Shown piece by piece: positions 26,788-36,210 of a DNA stretch of 48,848 bases. Position 1 is the stretch's first letter; the number at the start of each line of letters is the position of its first letter. The position numbers and the translations under genes are program-made. The stretch covers positions 1 to 48,848 of the forward strand of contig JAEDFN010000009.1 in the NCBI GenBank assembly GCA_016292775.1, in the 5' to 3' direction. The notes under the pieces were generated by a model. The model saw only the letters and a list, made by a program, of their open reading frames with translations. It did no database searches and was not told the origin of the DNA. Origin of the DNA: Paludibacteraceae bacterium. GTDB lineage: Bacteria > Bacteroidota > Bacteroidia > Bacteroidales > Paludibacteraceae.

Positions 26788-27081
26788 TTATCTGTGTGAT
26801 AATATATTCTTTATTATTTCAATATCATCTTTTATTGATTTTATCTCTTGTGAGAGGTTGTTGATATCTAAATCATTCGGACCTTTCACCAATTCAGATA
26901 GAGGTACCTTATAGTATTCTGCTATTTGTACCAAACGAAGAAATGGAACGTTGGTCTCACCACGCTCTATTTTTGTATAAGTGTTTAATGAGCAGTCTAA
27001 ATCATTAGCTGCATTTTCTTGCGTCAATCCGGTTTGTTGACGTACTTTGCGTATGTTCTTTCCTAATATTTTTAAATCCAT
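26788..27081 (-). CDS. Small XRE-family helix-turn-helix protein
   Basis: 97 residues. Residues about 5-60 are a classical HTH_3 domain (KNIRKVRQQTGLTQENAAND, then YTKIERGETNVPFLRLVQIAEYY). The C-terminal 35 residues are a probable coiled coil (NNLSQEIKSIKDDIEIIKNIL) for dimerisation. It stands alone, 3 bases from the convergent aldehyde dehydrogenase stop, and may be transcribed without a leader (see its promoter). The target is unknown; the divergent SDR gene is one candidate. Confidence 0.9.
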   Translation of the reverse strand: MDLKILGKNIRKVRQQTGLTQENAANDLDCSLNTYTKIERGETNVPFLRLVQIAEYYKVPLSELVKGPNDLDINNLSQEIKSIKDDIEIIKNILSHR

Positions 27082-27085
27082 AATG

Positions 27086-27093
27086 CAAAGTTA
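27086..27093 (-). promoter_or_regulatory. -7 promoter element next to the XRE start codon
   Basis: The minus strand reads TAACTTTG, an exact TAnnTTTG match, ending only four bases before the ATG. Transcription would begin at or within a base or two of the start codon, giving a leaderless message. No clear -33 TTTG is present. Confidence 0.5.
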
Positions 27094-27226
27094 CTAATTC
27101 TTTTTTAATATTTTACTATATTCATAGATTTTTTAATATATGACCTTGGTAAATAATGAATATTGAATTATTTTATTTTAAAAATAAATTGTAATTTGTT
27201 GGTGTATACTCTTTTATATTGAATAT

Positions 27227-28234
27227 ATGAAGTGTTTTGTAACAGGAGCTACCGGTTTTGTAGGCTCTCATTTAGTTGCTTATCTTTTGAAAAATAATTA
27301 CTCTGTTGTGGCAATGAGGCGTTCGTCGAGTAAATTAAATCAACTTTTTTATGTGTTTGATTATTATAAGTTAAGTCATGAGTTATTAGATAAAATAGAG
27401 TGGTATGTTACTGATGATTTTTGCTCAAATAAAATATCAGACCTCTTATCCGGCTGCTCGGTCGTTTTTCATTGTGCAGCAATTGTTGATTTGACAAAAG
27501 CAGATAAAAGTGATATGTATAATATTAATTATAATTATACTCGCTTTTTATTAGAGCAATCAGCAAAAGCTAAAGTGAAGAAATTTTGTTATTTAAGTTC
27601 TATTGCAGCTCTTGGAGATGTTATCGGTAATGATAAATATATTGATGAGGAGTCTCCTATTGATTTAGATAAAGAAACGTCTATTTATGGGATAAGTAAA
27701 AGAGATGCTATGAATCTGGTAATCAGCTTTAATAATGAAGAAATGAAAACTTATGCAGTATGTCCCGGTCCTATTTTAGGAGTTTCTATTAATAATGCAA
27801 GTAGTGTAAAAATAATATATCTGGCAAAAAAAGGAGTCCCTTTTGCCCCTTTGGGTGGAACGGGATATGTTGATGTTCAGGATGTTTGTCGTGTGTTGTT
27901 ATTGTTAATTGAGCGTGAAAATACAAAACATAATGTTTATCAATTGGTAGGTGCTAATTTGTCAAATAGAGAGTTGTTGACAATGTTATTAAAAGGGTTT
28001 AAACATTATCCTCCATTACCATTACACAAGCCAATTGTATATTTAGCCGCTATATTATCAGAAATATTTTGTCGTTTGTTTGGAATAAAAAATCAATTGG
28101 ATTTGAATATGGCAAGGATAATGACTACACGAAAATATTACTCTTCCAAGCGGGTTGAAAAGGATTTGGATTTTGAATTTACTCCTATAGAAAAAACAGT
28201 GAAAAATATTTGTAACTATATGAGTAAAAATTAA
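27227..28234 (+). CDS. Extended SDR: NAD-dependent epimerase/reductase
   Basis: 335 residues. TGATGFVGSHLVAYLL binds NAD(P); Tyr154-xxx-Lys158 (YGISK) is the catalytic pair, with Ser of YLSSIAALGD upstream. It resembles dihydroflavonol-4-reductase-like / 3-beta-hydroxysteroid-dehydrogenase-like SDRs common in Bacteroidetes; the substrate could be a sugar or a lipid and cannot be told. Its stop shares TTAA with the stop of convergent truA. A 145-base gap separates it from the divergent XRE gene. Confidence 0.85.
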   Translation: MKCFVTGATGFVGSHLVAYLLKNNYSVVAMRRSSSKLNQLFYVFDYYKLSHELLDKIEWYVTDDFCSNKISDLLSGCSVVFHCAAIVDLTKADKSDMYNINYNYTRFLLEQSAKAKVKKFCYLSSIAALGDVIGNDKYIDEESPIDLDKETSIYGISKRDAMNLVISFNNEEMKTYAVCPGPILGVSINNASSVKIIYLAKKGVPFAPLGGTGYVDVQDVCRVLLLLIERENTKHNVYQLVGANLSNRELLTMLLKGFKHYPPLPLHKPIVYLAAILSEIFCRLFGIKNQLDLNMARIMTTRKYYSSKRVEKDLDFEFTPIEKTVKNICNYMSKN

Positions 28235-28980
28235 ATATATATCTCGTCGGGATAAGTAGCTTTAATAAAGAATAATCCGCAAGCGGGTACAGAATGTCCG
28301 GCATTACATCTGTTTTTACTTTCTATAATTTGTTTGAATTGAGAAATTGAAATTTTATGTGTGCCAACGTCTAACATTGTTCCTACAATAGCACGAACCA
28401 TATTGCGTAAAAATCTGTCAGCTTCTATAGTAAAGATTATATGATCATTATTTTTTATCCAATAGGCCTCTTTTATTGAGCAAATAAAAGTTTTCACATC
28501 AGTGTGTACTTTACTGAAACTTGTAAAATCAGAATATTTTTTTAATTCTTCACATGCCATATTCATCACTTCTATGTCTAATTCTTTTGTATATTTGTAT
28601 GCAGTATTTGTGAAGAAAGGTGATTTTTTTTGAATTATATGATATTCGTATCGTCTTCCTAATGCGCTAAATCTTGAATGTGCATCGTTTTTTACAGGAT
28701 AGATAATATTAATTGCAATCGAAGATGGTAAAAAATTATTAATGTTTGAAATAAATTTTTGTATATCTATAATTGGAGTAGTTACATCAAAATGAGCTGT
28801 CATTCCTTTTGCATGCACACCCGCATCGGTTCGTCCGGCTCCTGTTAGCTCAATATTTTCTCTTAGTATTGTGGTGAAATATTTATTTAAAGTTTCTTGC
28901 ACAGATATCCCATTAGGCTGAATTTGCCATCCGCAATAATCAGTACCATTATATGAAATTTCACAAAAATATCTATACAT
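28231..28980 (-). CDS. truA: tRNA pseudouridine synthase A
   Basis: Makes pseudouridine at positions 38-40 of tRNA anticodon stem-loops. 249 residues, full length. The catalytic Asp52 lies in GRTDAGVHA; the C-terminal RFLRNMVRAIVGTMLDVG is also a family block. It is the last gene of a four-gene minus-strand run, one base after the type IX cargo gene. Confidence 0.97.
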   Translation of the reverse strand: MYRYFCEISYNGTDYCGWQIQPNGISVQETLNKYFTTILRENIELTGAGRTDAGVHAKGMTAHFDVTTPIIDIQKFISNINNFLPSSIAINIIYPVKNDAHSRFSALGRRYEYHIIQKKSPFFTNTAYKYTKELDIEVMNMACEELKKYSDFTSFSKVHTDVKTFICSIKEAYWIKNNDHIIFTIEADRFLRNMVRAIVGTMLDVGTHKISISQFKQIIESKNRCNAGHSVPACGLFFIKATYPDEIYI

Positions 28981-28981
28981 T

Positions 28982-30259
28982 TTATCTGCTTCTAATCAAA
29001 TTAATGTCTCCGGACAAACGATATTTTACTTGTTTGCCTTTTAAATCTACGTCATATCCCGTAGCGATAATTACATAATAATAAGTACCTTCAGCAGCAG
29101 GTCTGCCATTGATAGTACCATCCCAACCTTTTCCTGGGTCTTTACTAGTATAAACTGTTCTTCCCCAACGATTTTGAATAATTATCGAGTAACGCTCTAT
29201 AGATTTATATGCCACACGAAATTCGTCGTTTAGTCCGTCTCCATTTGGTGTAAATGCATTTGGTACGCTAATATACGATTCTAATACCTTTATGTGTAAT
29301 GAATCTCTACATTCACATCGTCCATTACTTGCAATTAATTTTACCAAGTATTCCCCACTATCTTCAAATTTATATAATAAGTCGATATCATTATATCTCT
29401 GATAGTTGTTAGGTGTTTCTACATTATGTACAAACCATTCATAATAAATCGGATTGACAGGGTTTGCTCTTGATAGAAATTCCACTACTAAAGGTCCGGA
29501 ACCTTCTATCCCGGATTCTGAAGATCTATCCAATTCGTTTTTATATTCTCTTTCAATGATAGTACCCTTTAGGTGACATTCTATTTTTACAGCAGAATAA
29601 TCTTTGTATATAGTATCGAGATTAATTCCTAATTCATTAGCATATTCATCTCCGAAAAATTTAAAAGTAGTACTTTTATTTGGAGCTGCAATAGTAGTGG
29701 AAGTAAGTGGGGATGTAATCGTTATAGTAGATGTAGAATCAACCCAATTTTCATTACTCCATGTACTGTTCTCATATGTTAACGTAAAATTCCTTGGTAA
29801 AAATTTTGTATTACCATCTTTGTCTACATATGGAATTTCTATTACATTGCCAATAAATTTTAAAGTAATATTCTCACACTCTATGTTCTCTTCCGATTCT
29901 ATTTCAATGTCATTGATTATTGGTAGATATTGAGAATAGTCTATTGTGTAAAAATTATAACTCTCTATTCCGTTAATAAATACTTTATAATTTATATTTT
30001 CGTCTAATGATAAACTATTTTGGTTTGATTTAAAAGTAGTTCCGCCGATATTGTATTGCCATTCTATAGTATTTGTACCGATATAATTTATTTCCGAAGA
30101 TAAATCAACCCCATTTAATAATATAATTGCATCTAAGTTATATTGATTATCTGTCAATATTAAATATCCTCCATTGTTTGAAACAGTGAAAGGTAGAGCT
30201 TGTGCATTGATACACAAACTAATCATAAAGCAAAATATTATTAAAAATAGTTTTTTCAT
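28982..30259 (-). CDS. Secreted protein with type B (CHU_C) type IX secretion sorting domain
   Basis: 425 residues. The first 19-20 residues are a Sec signal peptide (LFLIIFCFMISLCINAQA). The middle has a PKD/Ig-like stretch (about 265-330, including YEWFVHNVETPNNYQRYND and a RCECRDS turn). The last ~90 residues are a textbook gliding-motility C-terminal domain: VPNAFTPNGDGLNDEF, NRWGRTVY, GWDGTINGRPAAEGTYYYV. The protein should be exported to the periplasm and then sent across the outer membrane by the type IX system, which must therefore exist elsewhere in the genome. What the passenger does is unknown. Confidence 0.9.
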   Translation of the reverse strand: MKKLFLIIFCFMISLCINAQALPFTVSNNGGYLILTDNQYNLDAIILLNGVDLSSEINYIGTNTIEWQYNIGGTTFKSNQNSLSLDENINYKVFINGIESYNFYTIDYSQYLPIINDIEIESEENIECENITLKFIGNVIEIPYVDKDGNTKFLPRNFTLTYENSTWSNENWVDSTSTITITSPLTSTTIAAPNKSTTFKFFGDEYANELGINLDTIYKDYSAVKIECHLKGTIIEREYKNELDRSSESGIEGSGPLVVEFLSRANPVNPIYYEWFVHNVETPNNYQRYNDIDLLYKFEDSGEYLVKLIASNGRCECRDSLHIKVLESYISVPNAFTPNGDGLNDEFRVAYKSIERYSIIIQNRWGRTVYTSKDPGKGWDGTINGRPAAEGTYYYVIIATGYDVDLKGKQVKYRLSGDINLIRSR

Positions 30260-30277
30260 TTAAATCAGATAATGTTG

Positions 30278-30916
30278 CTATTGTATTTTTATAGATATAG
30301 TTTCTTTCCCTTTGTATAAATCTTGATAAACTAAAGATATGTTTTGGATATTATACTCTTTAATATACTCTTCAATGTCATAAGTAAATGCAAAATCACG
30401 GTTAACAGATTCCGAATCATTATCATTTGTATGGATAACTTCTAAAGAAAGAGTGTTTGATTCTATTCCTTTTAGAATCATAATAAAGTCGTGCTTGTTT
30501 ATATCCGTAATTGCAGCTGTAAAGATACAATTTAAATGATTACCGGAAAACCATACCATTTTAGGTATACAATAAGTATTTTTATTTGTAGTATAGTCGG
30601 AAGTAATAATATCACTGTTTTTTAATTCAATAATACTATTTATAGATATTTCTATTTGTGTTTCGGAATATTGAGTACTAATAGTGTATGAAATAAAAAA
30701 TCTATTACCTATCTTATGAGTATAGTCATCAATTTTTTCTGTAGTTGTTAATATAATATTATTATCATCTGTAATAAAGTAAGGGGTATCTCCCTCCTTT
30801 TGTAATGTTACAGTGGCTGTATAAATATCTTTGTTTTTGTTTGGAAATAAATTTAAACAGCTACACTGCAATATTACAAATGGTAATATATAAAGAATAC
30901 GTTTAAAAATTGACAT
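30278..30916 (-). CDS. Probable NigD-like lipoprotein
   Basis: 212 residues. The N-terminus is a hydrophobic signal ending at Cys18/Cys20 (VILQCSC), so it is probably a lipoprotein, though the lipobox is not canonical. The body is predicted mostly beta strand and resembles NigD-like proteins (a TATVTLQKEGDTPYFITDDN opening, then a KMVWFSGNHLNCIFTA block). Function is unknown; NigD was first noted in bacteriocin clusters, but its homologues are widespread in Bacteroidetes. It lies between sulP (2-base gap) and the type IX cargo gene. Confidence 0.65.
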   Translation of the reverse strand: MSIFKRILYILPFVILQCSCLNLFPNKNKDIYTATVTLQKEGDTPYFITDDNNIILTTTEKIDDYTHKIGNRFFISYTISTQYSETQIEISINSIIELKNSDIITSDYTTNKNTYCIPKMVWFSGNHLNCIFTAAITDINKHDFIMILKGIESNTLSLEVIHTNDNDSESVNRDFAFTYDIEEYIKEYNIQNISLVYQDLYKGKETISIKIQ

Positions 30917-30918
30917 AA

Positions 30919-32622
30919 TTATAACAATTGTTTTGAACGTTCTATAGCAATATTAATATTGGCACAAATATTTTCTGAAGGCAGAAGTTTTGTGAAATCC
31001 GCCTTTTCAAGTGATTTGCGTACCGATTCATTTACACCGGATAATACTACATGTATATTTTCTTTATTAGATTGATTAATTAATATCTCCAAGTTGTGAA
31101 TACCGGTAGAATCCATGAATGGCACTCTACGCATTCTAATGATTCGAACTTTTGGCTTGTTTGCTATCGTTGACATTATTTCGTCAAATTTGTTTGCAAT
31201 ACCAAAGAAGTAAGGACCATCTATTTCATAAACATCAACCCCTTTAGGTATGATTAATTTCTCTTCATTATTAATTTGAATATCCATCTCTTGGTTAGGG
31301 TCAATCTCATCTCTAAAGTGACGGATATTAACCGATTCACTTGTACGTTTCAAGAACAATACAATAGCTAATAATAAACCGATTTCTATAGCAACGGTTA
31401 AATCAAATATTACAGTAAGTACAAAGGTAACCATTAATACTGCAAAGTCACTCTTTGGATTTTTTGATAAAGAAACAAAAGTTCTCCATCCGCTCATGTT
31501 GTAAGCAACCATTATTAACACAGCGGCAAGACAAGGCATAGGAATTAAACCTACAAGAGGACCCATCAATAGAAGTACAAGCAATAATACTATTGCATGT
31601 ATCATTCCAGCTATTGGAGTTCTACCACCATTGTTGATGTTTGTCATTGTACGAGCAATAGCACCGGTAGCAGGAATACCACCAAAGAAAGGAACTACAA
31701 TATTTGCAATACCTTGTGCAATAAGCTCGGTATTAGAGTTGTGTTTATCGGAAATAACACCATCGGCAACCATAGCGGATAACAATGATTCTATTGCTCC
31801 TAGCATTGCTATTGTAAAGGCGGCAGGCATTAATGATCGTATAACACTCCATGTAGATTCTCCTTCTGCAAGATTTAATTCAGGTAATATCGGTGCCGGT
31901 ACACCTGTTGGTAATTCGTATATGTCACCAATGGTTTTTATATCTTCTATTCCTGCAAATTTTTTTAATAACCATACTATAAGTGTCATTATAACTATCG
32001 CTACCAATGAGCCAGGTATCTTCTTTGATATCTTTGGAGTTAGGATTATGATTAGTAAACTTGTTAATCCAATAGCAAAAGCAATCCAATTTATAGAAGA
32101 GAGATTACTGAAATAGCATCCCCATTTTTCAATAAATCCTGCCGGTACTCCGGAGATATTCATGCCGAAAAAGTCATTCATTTGTGTGGAAAAAATTGTT
32201 AAGGCAATACCTCCCGTAAAACCTACAATTACCGGATAGGGTACAAACTTGATAATAGAACCCATTTTTGTAAGACCCATGATGACAAGCATTATTCCTG
32301 CCATTAATGTAGCTATAATCAATCCTCCGGTACCAAATTGTTGGATAATACCATATATTATTACGATAAATGCACCGGTAGGTCCACCAATTTGTACTTT
32401 GGTTCCTCCAAATGCTGATATAATAAATCCCGCAATTATCGCAGTTACTAATCCTTCTGTAGGACCAACTCCACTTGCTATACCAAATGCAATGGCTAAT
32501 GGAATTGCTACAATACCTACTATAATTCCGGCCATTAAGTCTGTTGAAAACTGCTTTTTAGAATAATTTTTTAAGCAATCTATAATGCTTGGCTTGAATA
32601 CTTCTCTTATTTGATAACTCAT
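30919..32622 (-). CDS. SulP family anion transporter with STAS domain
   Basis: 567 residues. About 12 membrane helices (residues 25-420), with the family opening LMAGIIVGIVAIPLAIAFGI, then a cytosolic STAS domain (about 445-560, including RVPFMDSTGIHNLEIL with the conserved DSTG). Members carry sulfate, bicarbonate or dicarboxylates; the substrate here is undetermined. It is first in a four-gene minus-strand run and has its own consensus promoter. Confidence 0.93.
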   Translation of the reverse strand: MSYQIREVFKPSIIDCLKNYSKKQFSTDLMAGIIVGIVAIPLAIAFGIASGVGPTEGLVTAIIAGFIISAFGGTKVQIGGPTGAFIVIIYGIIQQFGTGGLIIATLMAGIMLVIMGLTKMGSIIKFVPYPVIVGFTGGIALTIFSTQMNDFFGMNISGVPAGFIEKWGCYFSNLSSINWIAFAIGLTSLLIIILTPKISKKIPGSLVAIVIMTLIVWLLKKFAGIEDIKTIGDIYELPTGVPAPILPELNLAEGESTWSVIRSLMPAAFTIAMLGAIESLLSAMVADGVISDKHNSNTELIAQGIANIVVPFFGGIPATGAIARTMTNINNGGRTPIAGMIHAIVLLLVLLLMGPLVGLIPMPCLAAVLIMVAYNMSGWRTFVSLSKNPKSDFAVLMVTFVLTVIFDLTVAIEIGLLLAIVLFLKRTSESVNIRHFRDEIDPNQEMDIQINNEEKLIIPKGVDVYEIDGPYFFGIANKFDEIMSTIANKPKVRIIRMRRVPFMDSTGIHNLEILINQSNKENIHVVLSGVNESVRKSLEKADFTKLLPSENICANINIAIERSKQLL

Positions 32623-32647
32623 TATTTTATTTGTTTAAATTTGCTTG

Positions 32648-32679
32648 CAAAGGTACAAAGAATAATTTGTACTTACAAA
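32648..32679 (-). promoter_or_regulatory. Promoter of the sulP run
   Basis: The minus strand reads TTTG (32679-32676), a 20-base spacer and TACCTTTG (32655-32648), close to consensus. It is divergent from the ligA promoter. Confidence 0.7.
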
Positions 32680-32726
32680 TCAATTCTTAAGTTGATAAAT
32701 GGTTGTATTCAATGATATATGTTGAT

Positions 32727-32757
32727 TTTGTAGATTAAATAATAATCACTAACTTTG
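32727..32757 (+). promoter_or_regulatory. Promoter of the ligA run
   Basis: TTTG (32727-32730), a 19-base spacer, then TAACTTTG (32750-32757): a full consensus match. Transcription should start around 32763. Confidence 0.75.
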
Positions 32758-32780
32758 TAAATTCAGAGTTCTTATTTAAA

Positions 32781-34787
32781 ATGAGAATGTTTTATTGTAT
32801 GAATCAAGAAATTAGCAAATTAAGAGATTTAATTCGTAAGCATGAATATAACTATTACGTGCTTAATGAACCTACTATAAGTGACCAAGAGTTCGATAAA
32901 TTGATGTATAAATTACAACAATTAGAAAAGGAAAATCCTGATTGCTTCGATCCAAATAGCCCTACTCAACGTGTTGGTAGTGATTTGTCAAATAATAATT
33001 TTGAACATATTACTCATAAATATCCGATGCTTTCTTTATCAAATACTTATTCTATTGCTGAAGTTCAAGAATGGTATAATAGAGTAGCTAAATTGTTGAA
33101 CGAGCCTTTTCAAGTAGTTTGTGAATTAAAATTTGACGGTACCAGTGTTTCTTTGATTTATGAGGATGGTAAGCTAACCAAGGCTATTACCAGGGGTGAT
33201 GGAATTGTAGGAGATGATATTACCAATAATGTTCGAACTATAAAAAATGTTCCTCTATTATTGTTGAATAATTATCCTGAAAGCGTGGAATTTCGTGGAG
33301 AAATATTACTTCCGTGGAAAGAGTTTGACAGAATTAATAAAGAGAGGGAAGAGAACGAAGAAACCTTATTTGCAAATCCGAGAAATGCTGCTGCCGGCAC
33401 CATCAAATTGTTGAACCCTAAAATTGTTGCCCAACGAAATCTGTACACGTCAATCTATTACATGTTGGGAGATAATTTACCCTCCGATTCTCATTATGAG
33501 AATCTTATGATGGCTAAATCGTATGGGGTTAATATAAGTAAAGATATCAAACTATGTGACGAGTTAAGTGAAATTGTGCAATATATCAATTATTGGGATA
33601 AGGAAAGAAAACATTTACCTTATGCAACAGATGGAATTGTTTTAAAGGTAAATAGTATTTCGCAACAAAATAAATTAGGCCTTACTGCCAAAAGTCCGAG
33701 ATGGGCTATTGCTTTTAAATTTCAAGCGGAAAGAGAATTGACAAAATTATTAAGTGTTGATTATCAGGTGGGAAGAACAGGTGTCGTCACTCCTGTTGCT
33801 AATTTATCTCCGGTGTTGCTATCCGGCACAATAGTAAAACGTGCCACCTTGCATAATGCGGATTTTATGGAAAATTTAGATCTACATATCGGTGACATGG
33901 TGTATATTGAGAAGGGTGGGGAAATTATTCCGAAAATAATAGAGGTAGATTTATCAAAACGAGATTTATTTTCCAATAAAGTACAATTTATTTCTCACTG
34001 CCCTGAATGTGGCTCTCCTTTAATACGTTATGCCGGTGAAGCTGCTTATTATTGTACTAATTATAACAGTTGTCCCCCACAAATAAAAGGTAGAATTGAG
34101 CATTTTGTTGGTCGTAAAGCTATGAATATTGATGGCTTAGGAACTGAAACCATATCATTACTTTTTGATGCCGGATTAATACATGATTTTACAGATTTAT
34201 ATTCTTTAACTACTAAACAATTATTAGATTTAGACAGGTTTGCTGAAAAATCTGCGAATAATATTATTAAGGCTATACAAAAGTCTCGTTCTATTCCATT
34301 TCATAAGGTGTTATTTGCTCTCGGAATCAGATTCGTTGGAGAGACTACTGCAAAATTATTGGCAACCCATTTTAAAGATATTGACAATATTATTAATGCT
34401 TCAAAGGAACAATTAATGGCAATCCCGGAAGTGGGTGAACGGATAGCTACAAGTATTGTTGAATTTATGTCTGATGCAAATAATATTCGCATTATTAACA
34501 CTTTAAGAGAGGTCGGTTTGCAATTCAAACAAGAGGATGATAACAAGATATTGTCATCAAAATTACAAAATTTGAATTTTGTTATTAGTGGCGTATTCAA
34601 TTTACATTCTCGAGAAGAATATAAATTAATGATTGAGCAAAATGGAGGAAGAATGCTTAGCTCGGTTTCTTCAAATGTAAATTATCTCCTTGCCGGAAAT
34701 AATATGGGACCTTCTAAACTTGAAAAAGCCAATAAATTAGGTGTAAATATTATAAGCGAGGATGAATTTCTAAAAATGATACAGTGA
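32781..34787 (+). CDS. ligA: NAD-dependent DNA ligase
   Basis: Seals nicks during replication and repair using NAD+. 668 residues, full length. The domains run in order: Ia; adenylation with Lys117 in CELKFDG; OB; a four-Cys zinc finger (CPECGSP ... YYCTNYNSCPP, about 412-432); helix-hairpin-helix repeats (for example PEVGERIATSIVEF); and BRCT (about 590-668). Three nearby ATG codons exist; 32781 gives a short extension, while 32799 (start MNQEISKLRDL) aligns better with the usual family start and is a fair alternative. A consensus promoter lies just upstream. It leads a run with the next four genes. Confidence 0.97.
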   Translation: MRMFYCMNQEISKLRDLIRKHEYNYYVLNEPTISDQEFDKLMYKLQQLEKENPDCFDPNSPTQRVGSDLSNNNFEHITHKYPMLSLSNTYSIAEVQEWYNRVAKLLNEPFQVVCELKFDGTSVSLIYEDGKLTKAITRGDGIVGDDITNNVRTIKNVPLLLLNNYPESVEFRGEILLPWKEFDRINKEREENEETLFANPRNAAAGTIKLLNPKIVAQRNLYTSIYYMLGDNLPSDSHYENLMMAKSYGVNISKDIKLCDELSEIVQYINYWDKERKHLPYATDGIVLKVNSISQQNKLGLTAKSPRWAIAFKFQAERELTKLLSVDYQVGRTGVVTPVANLSPVLLSGTIVKRATLHNADFMENLDLHIGDMVYIEKGGEIIPKIIEVDLSKRDLFSNKVQFISHCPECGSPLIRYAGEAAYYCTNYNSCPPQIKGRIEHFVGRKAMNIDGLGTETISLLFDAGLIHDFTDLYSLTTKQLLDLDRFAEKSANNIIKAIQKSRSIPFHKVLFALGIRFVGETTAKLLATHFKDIDNIINASKEQLMAIPEVGERIATSIVEFMSDANNIRIINTLREVGLQFKQEDDNKILSSKLQNLNFVISGVFNLHSREEYKLMIEQNGGRMLSSVSSNVNYLLAGNNMGPSKLEKANKLGVNIISEDEFLKMIQ

Positions 34788-34788
34788 T

Positions 34789-35352
34789 ATGGCTTCAATT
34801 AGAGAATATTTTTTGAAGAAGAAATTAAATAAGAAGTATTACAATCTTATTTATAAATCATGGAGTGATGTAGAAAACATCTTGTTATTGTTTAATAGTG
34901 ATTATTTGGAGAAAAATTCCGAGATAAAGACTTTTATCAAGCAAGGGAAAAATGAAAATAAAAATATAGTTGCATGCTGCTTTGTTAATAAAAAAAAGTC
35001 GGATACTCCTACTTTAGATGATTACGTAGTTATCGATAAATCAAATATTAATTTATTGGGCAAACCCGATGTTAACCATATTGGCTCTATTTTCAATTAT
35101 AAATACGACGTTATTATAGACCTTACCGAAGATATTGTAGTGCCTTTAGCATATATAATGGCAATGGTAGAATATAATTTTGCTTGCGGAGTGAAAAAAG
35201 ATAATTTTAACTTCTACGATTTTGTTTTGGATTTTACATCACAACGAGAGTCGATGGAAGTCAAAGATCCAGATGATATTAATGAGTCACATTTTTCGGT
35301 AATAATATTGGAGCAAATTGTTAAATATCTTAAGATGGTAAAGAGTAAATGA
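34789..35352 (+). CDS. Uncharacterised protein of Bacteroidetes type (DUF6913-like)
   Basis: 187 residues, soluble, no signal peptide and no catalytic motif I can name. It resembles a small protein often found between ligA and dapA in Bacteroidetes. The start is 1 base after the ligA stop and its own stop overlaps the next ATG (ATGA). Features are a basic N-terminal helix (IREYFLKKKLNKKYY) and a LNEDIV-like strand (DVIIDLTEDIVVPLAYIMAM). Function unknown. Confidence 0.7.
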   Translation: MASIREYFLKKKLNKKYYNLIYKSWSDVENILLLFNSDYLEKNSEIKTFIKQGKNENKNIVACCFVNKKKSDTPTLDDYVVIDKSNINLLGKPDVNHIGSIFNYKYDVIIDLTEDIVVPLAYIMAMVEYNFACGVKKDNFNFYDFVLDFTSQRESMEVKDPDDINESHFSVIILEQIVKYLKMVKSK

Positions 35353-36203
35353 AACCTATATTTCGAATTATATTTATTATTTTATTAATATTTCCAATTG
35401 AGATATCGTCTCAAATTGTATACGAGATAACAAAACATAATTCCAATAATGTAAGTTATCTTGTTGGTTCTCATCATTATTTGAGCGTGTCATCATTAAA
35501 AAATAATAATAAGGTATATAAAGCCTTCAATGATTGTGATATCGTATTGGGAGAAGTGTATTTAAATGAAGATTCTATAAATTCATTCTCACATTATATT
35601 TATTCTGATAAAAGTATATTTTCTTTATGTAATGAAAGAGAATCGGAATTAATAGATTCTGTATGTACAAAATTATTGGGAGTAGGTTTGAAACAGATGC
35701 AGTATTTTAAACCTATTATGATTTCCAATATGTTAGTTCAAACTTTATTAGATGCTTATTATCCGAAAAATGAGGATTCTATGATGGATTCTTTTTTTCA
35801 AAAAGTAGCAGTACAGCAATCGAAAGAGGTATTCGGTTTGGAATCCATAGAAGATCAAATGAAACTTATTTTTACCCTAAAAAGCTTGGAAAATCAAGCT
35901 AAAGAACTTTATGAAGTGGCATCATCATATGAAGATTTTTCCAAAGAGATATCTAAAATTGATTCATTATATCAGATAGGAGATTTGTCACTTTTGTATG
36001 ATGAGTATCAAAATGATAGTACAACGAGTGAAGGAGAAAAATTTCTAATGTTGGATGCTCGAAATTTAAATTGGATAAATAAAATTGATAAGTATTTGAC
36101 AAATAATAATTGTTTTGTTATAGTAGGTGCCTTACATTTGTATGGCGAAAATGGATTGATTAATCTACTAAAGAAAAAAGGATATAAAGTAAAACCAAAA
36201 TAA
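35349..36203 (+). CDS. TraB/GumN family protein
   Basis: 284 residues with an N-terminal signal (IIFIILLIFPIEISSQ). It carries the TraB/GumN pattern: ITKHNSNNVSYLVGSHHYL at the start, a central GLESIEDQMKLIF, and the C-terminal FVIVGALHLYGENGLINLLKKKGYKV. These proteins are thought to be metal-dependent hydrolase-like, related to Tiki proteases; the role in bacteria is unclear. It is probably periplasmic or membrane-anchored. ATGA overlap with the upstream gene indicates coupling. Confidence 0.85.
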   Translation: MKPIFRIIFIILLIFPIEISSQIVYEITKHNSNNVSYLVGSHHYLSVSSLKNNNKVYKAFNDCDIVLGEVYLNEDSINSFSHYIYSDKSIFSLCNERESELIDSVCTKLLGVGLKQMQYFKPIMISNMLVQTLLDAYYPKNEDSMMDSFFQKVAVQQSKEVFGLESIEDQMKLIFTLKSLENQAKELYEVASSYEDFSKEISKIDSLYQIGDLSLLYDEYQNDSTTSEGEKFLMLDARNLNWINKIDKYLTNNNCFVIVGALHLYGENGLINLLKKKGYKVKPK

Positions 36204-36210
36204 AAATAAT

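Noticed and set aside
29604..29933. Plus-strand frame of 109 codons
   Set aside because: It is antisense to the type IX cargo gene and resembles no protein I know.
31631..32116. Plus-strand frame of 161 codons opposite sulP
   Set aside because: It is a shadow of the repetitive hydrophobic codons of the SulP transporter; its product is low-complexity.
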